A DNA stretch of 27,500 nt from Nymphaea colorata (taxonomy: Eukaryota; Streptophyta; Magnoliopsida; Nymphaeales; Nymphaeaceae): positions 10,001 through 37,500 of the forward strand of contig NW_022204986.1 of NCBI RefSeq assembly GCF_008831285.2, in the 5' to 3' direction. Position 1 is the stretch's first letter. The number at the start of each line of letters is the position of its first letter. The translations under genes were made by a program, and so were the position numbers. The notes below the pieces were generated by a model. The model had not been told where the DNA came from, did not search any database, and was given only the letters and a program-made list of their open reading frames with translations. Positions 9,355 through 18,720 of this stretch are shown here, in pieces.

Positions 9355-9370
9355 GGGACACGCGTGTCCC
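9355..9370. promoter_or_regulatory. 16-bp palindrome in U3 of the A 5' LTR
   Basis: GGGACACGCGTGTCCC is a perfect palindrome, also present at 126-141 in the 3' LTR. A 14-bp core copy is in the leader at 7784-7797. It may be a dimeric protein site in the enhancer region. Confidence 0.45.
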
Positions 9371-9946
9371 GCTGCTCCCTCTCTGGCCGCCTGACTGCCT
9401 ATCTCGGCCCGGCCCTCTCGGCCGAGCGTTGGCGCTGCCGAGCACCCTCGGCTGGGCGCTGCTACGCTCGCTCGTCTGCTGGTGGCCGTGCTGCCTGGTG
9501 CGCCGCCCGTGGGTCCGTCGGCCAGCCCGCCGGGCGCTCTGGTGTCGCTCGGCGGTGGCTGTGGGTCGACTGGGTAGTAGCCAGCGCCGATGCCGCCTGT
9601 CTCGTCCGTCTCTGGCCGCTGCGCGGCCGGGTCCCGCTCGGCGGCCTCGCCATCCTCGGTACCCCCTGTCAGTGCCCCTGCTCGAGCGATGGAGGCCAAC
9701 GCTCTCGGCACGTCCTGCCCTGTCTTCCGCGCCCCCTGTCGGGCCGCGGGGTTAACTTCCCACGGCTGCTCTTGGGCGATGTCGAGCTCTCCGCCACAAA
9801 CTGTAACCTCCCTCTGAGCTGACTCGAGGTCTCTACCACGTCCCCCTGGCGCGTGGCCTGCTCCGCCTGCGGGCTGCACTCGACCCGTCGCCCTGGCGTG
9901 GCCGGCTGTGGCCCTCTTCGTGGGTGCCGATGGACGGCCCGTATCA

Positions 9947-10708
9947 CCTGGGCCATTTGTAGTCCACGCGGTGCGACTGCCTTCTTCTCGGCCTCCGACT
10001 GCTGTCAAGGCCTTTGTTTGGCAGGTGCTATGCAACGTGTCCTTCCCTGCCTGGCCCTCGGCCTGCAGTGCTCGCTGTTCCCCGACAGCGCCTGCGGTGT
10101 CCTTTGGGACCGGATCAGGTACACAAGTGGATTCACGAATGGTCTGGAACATTTATGGTAGACTAGGTGATTTTTGCGTTAGCCCCTTTTACCCGGGAGC
10201 GATCGCCCAAATCACCTGCGTAGGAGATTGATGCTCGGTTTGATGGATCCCCGTTGCCTTTGTTGTTTGCTTCTTGCTTGTTTTTATCGGTTGTTCCACG
10301 ACGGTTCGGTTTGATCGAGAATCTATCTCGCGTTTCAACATTATGCGCCTCCCAAGTTCCGCTTGTCCGCATGGCTATGCCGGCGTGAAGGCGGCCGTTG
10401 GGAAGCGCCTGATGTCTTGGCGCATGAGTGGCGTTGGCTGCGTCTCCCATCGGCGTCATGGCTGTTTTGGTTTGCCATGAACCGTTTGGGTGATGTGCTT
10501 GTTATATTGGTGTGGTTGACGCTAAGTTTGTTTTGCCCCTACGTTTGGTCTCTGTATTGCTACCGCTTTGGTGGAACGCCGTCTTGTTAAGGACATTAAC
10601 GCAGCCCATCCGCATGGTGTGCGGAGGGCTTGGGCGTGCGGCTTTTGGCCTCTCAGCTTTTGTGCTGATCGTTGGTTATTTCTGTCGTTACGTCGGCTTT
10701 ATGGATTC
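9947..10708 (+). pseudogene. Host spacer between elements A and B with a probable decayed LINE (zf-RVT region)
   Basis: Plus-strand reading gives AVKAFVWQVLCN (around 10000), and after one frame change VLPCLALG, then LFPDSACGVLWDRI and LEHLW (to about 10161). That order resembles the zinc-binding zf-RVT segment that follows reverse transcriptase in plant L1-type LINEs (VKAFLW..., LP, C-x2-C, EHL..W). The second zinc-binding cysteine appears lost, and stops and frame changes are frequent. Further on, about 10358-10590 has an open Trp-rich frame (EWRWL, WLFWFAMN) that could be the continuing decayed tail. No poly(A) or LINE start is visible. Element A borders it at 9946 and B at 10709, so both inserted into it or beside it. 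A short gene fragment is an alternative. Confidence 0.4.
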
Positions 10709-12536
10709 TGGTAGGGTCTTGCCCGTGGCCAACCTAAGTCTGAAACCAACGGCCGTGCCTACCCCCACGATCACCTTGGACCAACCAGAAGACTTCCTAG
10801 ACAAATTAAAACAAAGACACTACCCAGTCGGACAGGACCCCGACTTAGAAAATCCCGGATAGGTAGCGGAATACAAGAGAGGCTATACCCAAACCCAAGC
10901 AAAACCTACTACACAAATCTAAGAGATGTGAGGCTAATACAAGCGGAAGCGATACATTTGTTAAAAATCACTCAAACTCACTCAAGCAAACCATGCAAAC
11001 CACGCCTAAACGCACAAACCACACCCACCCGTAGGAGGCTAGTGCTGGCACGAGGTCGTGTCCTTGGCGCAGTGCCGCGGAGGTCCCTCTATGCACAACT
11101 ACGACCTCACGGTCGGGCTGAAAGCAAAATGCAGAAACAAGTGCTACCTCCCGCGTGTCTAAAGAGAGGAGTAGAGTGTACCGGCCAAGGCTAGCTTGGC
11201 TAAGCAGTCAAAAGCCTCGAGGTGAGATTCCACACTCGAGGACTATCAGCAACACGAAAGAACGGGGCTGATGCAGAGCTGAACTCCAAAAGGAAGAGGC
11301 CGGGCGTGAAGACAAGCCACTCCAAGAGACGTGTGAAGTAGGATCACCCCGCCGGAATCGCCTAGGAGCACTTCAACGCCTTGCTGGATGTCTGGGGGAC
11401 CTTCTGGAATCCACGCCGGAGAGTCACCGGAAAAAGAGCAGAGGTGACCGGAGGTGGCCGGAGGTCGCCGGAATATGCTGGATCAAGGCCCGCCGGTTCC
11501 AAAGACTTCAAGGATGCGGCTAGCAATGCCGCGGTCTTCCTTGGCGCTAAGGTTGAAACCAACTAGGCGCGGGACTTGGACTGAGTGGGTTCGGACCAGG
11601 TGGGACCAGGTGGGCCCGGGCTAGGTTTGGCCAGCGAGCTAGGTCATAGGTAGAGTAGGCTAGGTAGGTCCTACGGTCAAAGTCTTAGGTTGACCGGGTG
11701 TAGGGAAGGGACTCAAATGAGGGTTCCTACAAAGTAGCTAGGGTAGGTTTGAGTGGCTCGGTTTAGGGTAGATGAGAAAATGGAAATGGAAAGGCAAGTG
11801 GTAACTTGGTAAGTTCGGGTAAGCTCGGGGTAATTGGGTAGGGTAGAGTTGGCTAAGAATATGGAGAATATTCCTTGATAGGATTGTCCTCCAAGATTCT
11901 AGGCTAGGTGGCGTTCTAGAAGGGCTATCTCCCTAATACGTAGGAGAGAGGCTAGGGATGTTGGTGAGGTGTCTAGGTGAGTGGCACAACAAATGTGGGG
12001 ACTAGGCTGAGTGAGGGGCAAGTGGCAACTGGATGAGGCTGCTTTCATACGAAGTTGGGGGATATCCTAACTTATCTAGCTGGGATTCCTATTCTAGAAA
12101 ATCACTTTATGAGGTGGCGAATTAGTGCTCCACCAAATGTGCGTCACTTCCTACTCCAATCCTAGGATCTCTCTAAGTGTCCCGATGCTTGCCACATGGA
12201 CTAAGCGTAGGGTGGAGATGGCGAATGGCCCAAGCTGGAGATCCACTTACCTCTTTTGTAGGAACGAGGCTGATTCACCAAATGCACCGGCGGCTAGGTG
12301 GCGTCACCTAGGAGCTCCTCCACGCCACACGCGGTTTCTCCCCAAATGCGACCAAGATCCTTGGAGATATTCTAGTGCAGATCGAGCCTGCTGGAGATCG
12401 GCCTGAGATTACCCCCAAATGCTCACCGGATATTCCAGAAAACTGGCCGGAATGTTAGCAGCAGTGGCCGGGAATTTCAGATTCCGGCGAGACACTAATT
12501 TGAACCGAATTGCCTTTAGCTTGCCACATTCATGAT

Positions 12537-12634
12537 TCTTTCTTTTGGGCGATTCTAATTTTCTTTTTCTTTTTCAATTCTCACCTCTTTTCTTTCTTTC
12601 TTTTTCTGTTTTTCTTTCTGTTTTTCACTTTTTC
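12537..12634. repeat. Pyrimidine-rich low-complexity tract (T/C on plus)
   Basis: About 100 bases are made largely of TTTCTTTC-type runs, so the B transcript would carry a long GA-rich stretch inside R-U5. It is simple sequence; no function is evident. Confidence 0.7.
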
Positions 12635-13374
12635 ACACAGCAAGCTAACAGGCGCAAGAACATAAACTAACACATGAAATGATACTTGAAAATCGAAGGA
12701 AAAGACCCTCGAAATTGCGAGATCCTTGCTATCGGCTAAGAGTCTCCCTTGTGACTCGTAAGAACCGATTTAGGGAGAGCTTCTTCCTAAGTGAACCAGT
12801 GATCCTCTTGGCTGAAACCGTGAAGATCAGTAGCCCCTTAATGGCAGAATCTCAACTCAAATCGATACAACGGCGTTACACAATTTCAACTCTTAAACGA
12901 ATGCACTAACCTCTCAAATCGGAAGCCTTTGGTCGTCTGCCCTCACCTTCTAGTTGCCTAAAAGATGACGAGCCTTCCCGGGAACGAGTAGCCTCAAGCC
13001 TTCACGGTGGGGAGTGTTGGCTGCACTAGTTCGTTGCTGATCCCTTGGGGTAAGCCGTGGTCTTGTGGAGAGCTCTTCACGCCGGAGCAAGAGGAGTCTT
13101 CGAGCCGTCGATTCCTTGGGCGAGTGGATGCGAAGAGAAAAGAGATTTAGGCATAGAAAGAAGAAATACCCGCTGGATTGAAGATCTTCTTCAGAAATCT
13201 CGCCATGGTTGCCGACATTCCCAAATGTGTTCAAGAGAAGAGAAATGACAAGAGGCGCGGGTAGAAGAACAGCGCAAAGGGAAAAGAGAGATCAAGCCGT
13301 GAGGAGAGAGAAAGGCACTTGACAAATGAACTTCTATTCTCAAATTTTGCATGCAGATCCAAAAGAATCCTAAA

Positions 13375-13382
13375 TATTTATA
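13375..13382 (-). promoter_or_regulatory. Element B TATA box
   Basis: In sense it reads TATAAATA, a consensus TATA box, beside the 10-bp palindrome TAAATATTTA (13371-13380). It would place U3 at only about 540 bp and R-U5 at about 2.6 kb, which is unusually long. Confidence 0.55.
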
Positions 13383-13762
13383 GTACTGAATTAAAAAGCG
13401 GATCTAAACAATTGATCCAACCCAAAATCAAAATCCAAAACGGAATTGATTACCAAAGCAAATGTGCACTCTAAAATCAAAGAAAACGCAAGCAAACTCG
13501 AACTCGAGACTTAGTGTCTCGACCCTAACTCGTCCTCTCCTTAGCCCGCACGCTGTGGGCCTTGGTTCAGACCAGAAATTCGCCTAGGCTCGCCCTAGGC
13601 TGACCCTAAGTGCATGAGTATAGCGAAGACCTAGGTTGGACTAGACCGGACTCGGACTTGACCCCTTTCGCATTGGTCCTCAAGAGCCTCGCTTAGAGCC
13701 GTTGCCTCTCCTCCCGCTCCTCCCTCGGCATCGATTCTAAGCTGAGCATGTTCAGTTTGTAA

Positions 13763-13767
13763 GGTAT
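13763..13767. other. Target-site duplication of element C (left copy, GGTAT)
   Basis: GGTAT directly precedes the C LTR terminus at 13768 and is repeated at 21130-21134 directly after the other terminus. The exact 5-bp duplication proves that C is a single insertion event. Confidence 0.93.
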
Positions 13768-15652
13768 TGGTAGGATCACACCGCCGAGGGCCGTCACGAG
13801 GCCGCTCCAACACCGGCGATGCGCCAGGATCACGCTCAGCTGGGCGATCGAAGGCGTAACCCCTGCTGCCAAGAGTGCTGACGAAGGGCAGGGGAGGCTA
13901 ACCTTTGAAAATCCTTTAAAAATCAACCAAGCGTCGGATTGGGCTGTAAATTGGCATGGAGGTCGCCCGGAGAGATACGAAGGGACGCCCAAAATTTGGG
14001 GGGCATCTGCCCACCCTAGAGCCAGGTCGTTGAAGATGGTGGGGTCTGGACTGTCACGCGTAGCAGGGCTCACGGCAGATAGAGCAGAGCGATCTCTCCC
14101 TCCCGGTTCATCCCAACAACGAGTACAAGCATTTCACAGCTAGGAATGGAGAGGAATCAACCAGGAAAAGAGGAAGGGTCCGTCGGAGGTCGTGGATTCC
14201 GCAGCCGCTCAGGTGGAAATCGCAGAGGTCGCCGCCAGCGAGCTCTAGATTCCGACGGGAGGCACTTAGGCAGCTGCAGGTGGTCGGATCTTCCTCAAAA
14301 ATAACCCACGGTGTCGCCCAGAAGTTGAGAGATCAACGGCGTGATCCCTAGGCCAAGCTGGGAACGCATCTGCAGTGGACGGGTGGAGATGGTGCGGCAG
14401 GGGTGGCTGAGGCGTCTGGCGAGGCAGCACCTCTTCAGCTGCGATGGAGGGTGACGGGCACGGCTTGGACTTCAAGGATGAGTGCAGACGAAGGCGTCGC
14501 AGGACAGGGACGCGCGGGGGAGAAAGAAGAAGTAAGGGGTCGAAGGAGAGGAAGCGTCAGGAGGCAGGGACGCGAGAGAGAGACGCGGGGAAGAAGACCC
14601 TCGCCATGGCGAGAGTAATCCCTCGGGCGGGAGGAGAGAGAAAGTGAGAGGAAGACGAGAAAAACTTTTCCTTCGTATTCAAAAAACATGTCCTGTACAG
14701 GTACAAAGCTCAAGCTTATAAGCTTGAGTGCCTCAAGTGTCACGGAACGGCTCAACCCGTCCGGTACAACATCAATCATTACTATACAAGCTGAAACAGA
14801 AATAAAACACACCAATACAGATTAGGATCCTGACCGAATCGGTCAGTCCAAAGTGAAAGCAACAAAATCTAGCCTATGCCCTCTACATGGGCTGGGCATC
14901 GGCCGCGAAGCTCGGGCTGGTGCGAACCCACTCCACCCGTCTCGGCTAGGGTGGTCTCCTCCATGCGCGTGACGGTCAGCTGGGCGTCCTCCATCTGTAT
15001 CTAACCATCGCCCAACTGGCTGCCCATCACCTTTCTCCCTGGCCGGTCACTCGACTGCGGCTGGTTGTCACTCGCCAACCTGCAAGAAGGGTTAGCCCTA
15101 CAAAAAGTAATACCTGCATCGACAGTGGGCTACCTCTCTGCGCGACGCGTGAACACCTCGCCCTCTTCTCCTGACGCCCCCTCGACGTCTATCGGCCTAC
15201 GTCGCTCGGCGCCACCTTCGGCCACAATGGCCATCTTCGGCGCCCCTCGACGCTGGCATGGCTTGCCCTGGTCGACAGTCCACGGCCTGCCTCAACACTG
15301 GCTGGCGCTGCAGGGTGCTGTGCGCCTGTAGTGGCCGTCTCCACCAATAGCCTCACTCGGCCGCAGGGCAGTATGGGGACGAGACACTCTACTCCCTCGA
15401 AGCTTGGCCGGGATGGTCCGCCACCTATCGGCATCCTCGGCCCTGTCCCCTGTTGGGCCTCTAGGCTGGCCCATTTCCTTAGCCTTCTATGCGCGCAGAA
15501 AGGCCTTAGAGAGTGGCCATGGTGTTCTGTAGCCTCCCTAACACGCGAAAAGTCCTGGTGGATGCTGTAAGGCTGCCCACGCTCCGGTCCCAGATGACGT
15601 AGACACGGGTAGCCGTTGGCCATCTTGGCCGCTCGAAGGTAGGCACGTATCA
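13768..15652 (-). repeat. Element C 3' LTR (1885 bp)
   Basis: In sense it runs from TGATACGTGCC (15652) to GATCCTACCA (13768). It is nearly identical to 19246-21129. It contains the end of the C ORF (to 15189) and a 20-bp palindrome centred on TATA at 14709-14728. Confidence 0.95.
14709..14728. promoter_or_regulatory. 20-bp perfect palindrome centred on TATA (C 3' LTR)
   Basis: CTCAAGCTTATAAGCTTGAG equals its own reverse complement. Its centre TTATAA is the best TATA-like core in this LTR, but because it is symmetric it could serve either strand. A shorter palindrome, CCTGTACAGG, lies just before it at 14692-14701. Confidence 0.5.
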
Positions 15653-16829
15653 GACCCACCCCCTTAAAATGGAGCCTGCCCTCAGGCTCCTCGAGTGTCA
15701 CCTTGTCTGGACCTCGTCCTCCTGGATCCCAAAGAACGCGGCCATGTTCTCTGTGCTTGGCCATGGTCGTCTCACCCCACATGTCATCACACTGGCTGCC
15801 TACTTTGGTCTTGCTGTGGAATGGAGAGCTCACAATATCAAAATCTGCCCTTGCCACCCATTCGGTATCGTCAACGCAGGTGAGAAATAACGTGTGCTCG
15901 TGAGGACGCTTTTCAAGAGACTTTATCCACTTTTTCGTTGCATGTACCCTCAGGTGTTCTAGCTTATGTTCGTTGAGAGCAGCATACTCATACCCTACTG
16001 TAAGAAGCTCAAGGTACATGTCAAGCTGAGGAGATATGGGAACCGCCCAAGTGGAGAGGGGCGTAGGAGTCAGATTTGTCTCACCCCGTTTCATTAAATC
16101 ATCTTTATCGGCTTTCCTCATGATGCAAGGATTGGGGCCAGACTCAATAAGCGCAGACTTGGACTTACTTTCCTGTACAACAAGTGAGCCCCTATAGCGA
16201 GCTTCACCCTGGACGGTGGTGGTGCGAGTATCAAGTATCGACAATGGCTGCCCTTTTGAATTTCCGACCGGTACTAACACAGCTTTGTCATCTTGATGGG
16301 TATCCTCGATACCTTCGGCCTCTCCTTGTTCACCCACTTCAATGTCTGAGGTAGAAGTTTCATAGGAGCTAGGATCTTCTCCGGTCACCTCGGGGGTGGC
16401 CTTATTTTGCGCCCTACGGCCACCTGGGAAGTGCCATTCACCCTCATCTTCCTTGTATTCACCATGGAAAGTGGGAGCAACAGTAGCACTACGGCCCTCC
16501 CTAGTCGGCGGGGAGAGTAAGCCTTTCCCAACTGACGATCTAACCGAGTGTGTGGTAGTCTGTTGCATCTGGTTAATCATATGTTGCATAACTGACTCGG
16601 AGACTCCGCCATGGTGCGCACGGGAGGTGGTCGGTACATTCTGGCTAGCTGTGGCCGGGGGCAAGGGTGGGGCGCCTAAAGGAGTATCAAACACCCTCCT
16701 TTCAAGGTTGTCAAGGTGCTGTACAATCCTGTGACTGTCCTCTCGCATCAAGATCATCATGTCCATGAGGGATCTCAAAGTAACTGGCGTGACTTCCTCC
16801 CTTGTTTCCACAACCATTCCCCCTTTCAT
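15189..16829 (-). CDS. Element C ORF: Gag/protease-like remnant of unknown function
   Basis: 546 residues. Residues 13-46 (LRSLMDMMILMREDSHRIV and following) suggest a short coiled coil like the Gag N-termini of A and B. Residues 110-215 are acidic and low complexity. Residues 212-235 (YRGSLVVQ...SALIESGPNPC) align by eye with the protease start in B (MRVIGQIG...VLLDSGATHN), but the catalytic Asp would be Glu (ESG 229-231), so protease activity is unlikely. Residues about 363-380 (GRVLWDPGGRGPDKVTL) faintly recall the chromodomain end of A. There is no zinc knuckle, RT, RNase H or integrase. From residue about 393 the frame is LTR-encoded. A start at M5 (MVVETREE) is also possible. It could be a deletion derivative of gag-pol that kept an open frame, or an unrelated accessory ORF; I cannot decide. 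Confidence 0.6.
   Translation of the reverse strand: MKGGMVVETREEVTPVTLRSLMDMMILMREDSHRIVQHLDNLERRVFDTPLGAPPLPPATASQNVPTTSRAHHGGVSESVMQHMINQMQQTTTHSVRSSVGKGLLSPPTREGRSATVAPTFHGEYKEDEGEWHFPGGRRAQNKATPEVTGEDPSSYETSTSDIEVGEQGEAEGIEDTHQDDKAVLVPVGNSKGQPLSILDTRTTTVQGEARYRGSLVVQESKSKSALIESGPNPCIMRKADKDDLMKRGETNLTPTPLSTWAVPISPQLDMYLELLTVGYEYAALNEHKLEHLRVHATKKWIKSLEKRPHEHTLFLTCVDDTEWVARADFDIVSSPFHSKTKVGSQCDDMWGETTMAKHREHGRVLWDPGGRGPDKVTLEEPEGRLHFKGVGLIRAYLRAAKMANGYPCLRHLGPERGQPYSIHQDFSRVREATEHHGHSLRPFCAHRRLRKWASLEAQQGTGPRMPIGGGPSRPSFEGVECLVPILPCGRVRLLVETATTGAQHPAAPASVEAGRGLSTRASHASVEGRRRWPLWPKVAPSDVGR
15653..15690 (-). promoter_or_regulatory. Element C polypurine tract plus upstream hairpin
   Basis: The sense PPT (TTTTAAGGGGGTGGGTC) abuts the LTR at 15652. 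A perfect 8-bp hairpin GGAGCCTG-AGGG-CAGGCTCC is at 15671-15690, again 18 nt from the LTR. The frame used by A and B here would meet TGA, so in C the structure is kept while the coding is not. Confidence 0.87.
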
Positions 16830-16857
16830 ATTCGGAGCAAACTATTGAAGAGGCTAA

Positions 16858-16922
16858 ACACTGAAGCTGAAGCTGAAGCTATGAACACTGAAGCTGAACA
16901 CACTGAAGCTGAAAACACTGAC
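16858..16922. repeat. Imperfect GAAGCT/ACACTGAAGCTGA short tandem repeat
   Basis: Units of CTGAAG and CACTGAAGCTGA recur imperfectly over about 65 bases just upstream (in sense) of the C ORF start. It is simple sequence and likely length-variable between copies. Confidence 0.75.
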
Positions 16923-17443
16923 CGAGCTCTTCAGATGTTCTGGCAAGTCTGAGCAGAGCCCTATTACAAAATCTACCCTGCTGGAAACATACCCAGCAAA
17001 AATCCCAAGGGGTAGTGGTACAAGAGAGGGCTTTCCCCAAGCTACACTAGGTCTGAACCTACTACAACAGATGGGTTTCAGGCCGTACAAGCGCAGCGTA
17101 CAAATATGCCCTCAAGCCTCACTCAACAAACCATTTATACATGCCTAGGCGAGCAAACCATTCCCCAATATCATAGGAAGGTCCACACCACGGCTGAAAG
17201 CAAGAAAACCCACCCCGATCTATAGGGGGAAAGTGAGGCAAACCTGGCTGGGGCTAGCCCAGCACACTCTACCAAGGACGGAAGACCAAGGTCCTTGGCA
17301 TTCAGCACAGCAGCTAGGTGAGGGAAGGCGCTGATCTCCTCTTCGTGTCTTCAAAAGCGCCTATAATGTTCCCTTAACACAAGCAAAAGAGCAGTCACTG
17401 CAATGGATTTCAGTGACAAAACTGGGAGAAAGGATTGCACTTA

Positions 17444-17513
17444 GCTGCACGTTTCTGAACCCCTAGTGCACTTGACGTAGTAGGGGGAAGCAAGCGCTGA
17501 CAAGGTGACAGCG
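17444..17513 (-). other. Leader double-hairpin module C-I (alpha type)
   Basis: CCCCTA (17460-17465) pairs with TAGGGG (17481-17486); 7-nt spacer GAAGCAA; then CGCTG (17495-17499) pairs with CAGCG (17509-17513). The GTCACC box is not recognisable in this copy. Confidence 0.55.
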
Positions 17514-17656
17514 TACACCCTTCTTTCTCCCGGACACAGCTCAATCACGGCTGGTTGAGCTGCTCCCTTCTCGGCGGTAGCTGCCGCAACAAATAAGCCG
17601 AGAGTTACTGCTCAAAAATAACTAGGAAATAAGGCATTCCCTAGAATGTTAGAAGT

Positions 17657-17729
17657 CGTCACCGTGTTTGAATTTAACCCCTGTTGATAGACGAATCTGA
17701 GGGGGAAGCAAGCGCCGCTAAGCCCGGCG
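17657..17729 (-). other. Leader double-hairpin module C-II (alpha type)
   Basis: GTCACC box near 17658; CCCCT (17678-17682) pairs with AGGGG (17700-17704); spacer GAAGCAA; CGCCG (17713-17717) pairs with CGGCG (17725-17729). The GC-rich stem differs from C-I by a compensatory T-A to C-G change. Confidence 0.57.
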
Positions 17730-17888
17730 TAAGCTGTGACTTCTAACAAGGTCAACAGGTCTGGTTTCAGCTTCCCAGCATCGAACCTGCTACAAGCTCC
17801 TCTGCTGCACGTTACCTCTTTCAAAACCAAACAAGCAATTACCAAGTAATCAAGGTAACTACTGCAGGAAAACCAGAAGTGGAGAAGC

Positions 17889-17960
17889 GTCACCAGAGCA
17901 CGAAAAGAACCCCAGGAGCAAACGTGATTGGGGTGAAACAGGCGCCGTTGAACGCCGGCG
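17889..17960 (-). other. Leader double-hairpin module C-III (beta type)
   Basis: GTCACC box near 17889; ACCCCA (17909-17914) pairs with TGGGGT (17929-17934); 7-nt spacer GAAACAG; CGCCG (17943-17947) pairs with CGGCG (17956-17960). It resembles A-II in its outer pairs and in the CACCAGA...GC flank. Confidence 0.57.
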
Positions 17961-18097
17961 TATGCGCGCTGCCTAGGCAGCTCCCACTCCTTGCTCCTCC
18001 GCTGAAAATAGTAGGCAGTAGGCAAAGGTTGCCTCCACCAACACAAGAATCAACCTACGAAGGAAAACACGAGAAGAAAGTAAATGTGGCTGAGATC

Positions 18098-18165
18098 GTC
18101 ACCAGATGTTGGGAGTTAACCCAACTGATGTACAGAATGGAGAAGCAAGCCAGGATCCCCCTTGC
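18098..18165 (-). other. Degenerate fourth leader module in C
   Basis: GTCACCAGATG at 18098 and GAAGCAAG near 18143 match module landmarks at about the expected spacing, but the CCCC/GGGG stem is reduced to about four pairs and the GC-rich stem is not preserved. It is probably a decayed copy. Confidence 0.35.
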
Positions 18166-18504
18166 AGGTCTGGTTCTAGTGATCGCGATAGTCTCAGCAC
18201 AGAACGGGGAGCTCCAAGTCACGCTCCCGCCAAAGATCTCTTAAGATTTTAGTCACCGGAGGTACTCCCAAACAGTCCTTCTTTACAAATCCACTGCGTC
18301 ATGGTCTTGGCTCCAAAAATTCTGAGGTTTGGCGGCTGAATAGCCAAGATTGAGACGATTCCAACGAGCCTAAGTTCAGCTCAATCGGAAATCGGAGCAG
18401 AAAATGGCGGCCGTTTGAAGTTGGTTGATGATTCTGTCTCTTAGCCGTCCAGAAGAAGCCTTTTGAGAGTGTCCTCGAGTGGTGTCGGGCCCAATTCTGT
18501 GCTT

Positions 18505-18720
18505 CAAAGGGGCGGGACACGGGGACACGTCTACTCCTTCATTGACAACCAGAGGACACGTGCTAAGCGGGACACGGTGTCGGCTACAAGTGAGGTAAAG
18601 CGGGATTCGAGTCAGGACACGACGAGATTCGTCGTTCAGGTGAAGCGGGATTCGACGGGACTCGCGTGGCTCGGCATACGAATCTTGATCCGGACACGAA
18701 ACAGGACACGTCGCCGGCGA
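18505..18720. promoter_or_regulatory. Cluster of GACACG words in the C leader
   Basis: At least seven GACACG copies in about 215 bases, several as GGACACGT. It corresponds in position and wording to 7705-7930 in element A. Confidence 0.4.

Larger units (their letters stand above)
1..9946 (-). mobile_element. Element A: Ty3/gypsy chromovirus, nearly complete, cut by the left window edge
   Basis: Bases 1-717 and 9230-9946 are the same sequence at a constant offset of 9229, and mark the two LTRs. Between them, on the minus strand, lie in order PBS, long leader, gag, pol and PPT. The right end is the LTR terminus (TGATACG in sense), and the next 5 bases outside (9947-9951, CCTGG) are the candidate target duplication; the partner is off-window. 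The two LTR stretches differ at 8 of 717 positions, all transitions, so this is the oldest of the three elements here. An in-frame UAG separates gag from pol; otherwise the coding region is open throughout. The internal region is about 7.9 kb. Confidence is high for the family and orientation. Confidence 0.95.
8638..9946 (-). repeat. Element A 5' LTR (complete, 1309 bp)
   Basis: In sense it runs from TGATACG (9946) to GCAACA (8638), next to the PBS. The part 9230-9946 matches 1-717. A TATA box at 9123-9128 places U3 at about 9946-9095 and R-U5 at about 9095-8638. The U3 is GC-rich and keeps an open minus-strand frame to 9322, as in the 3' copy. Confidence 0.93.
10709..13767 (-). repeat. Element B 3' LTR, major part (distal to the C insertion)
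   Basis: Bases 10709-11930 are proven LTR by their copy at 26279-27500. The rest, to 13767, is assigned by continuity with the C insertion site. Contents: perfect stems at 11052-11059/11101-11108, 11184-11189/11195-11200 and 11215-11221/11235-11241; two tandem GGACCAGGTG units at 11593-11612; a GCCGGAA-rich patch 11350-11480; a pyrimidine-rich tract 12537-12634; and a TATA box at 13375-13382. No ORF here is credible as a gene. The B pol frame, cut by C, stays open on this side until a stop near 13631. Confidence 0.85.

Noticed and set aside
1-9946. The 1-717 and 9230-9946 match as a segmental gene duplication
   Set aside because: Its edges are TG/CA termini beside a PPT and a PBS, so the two copies are LTRs.
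11764-11770. TTTAGGG-like plant telomere motif in the B LTR
   Set aside because: A single copy within a generally TAGG-rich stretch; there is no tandem array.
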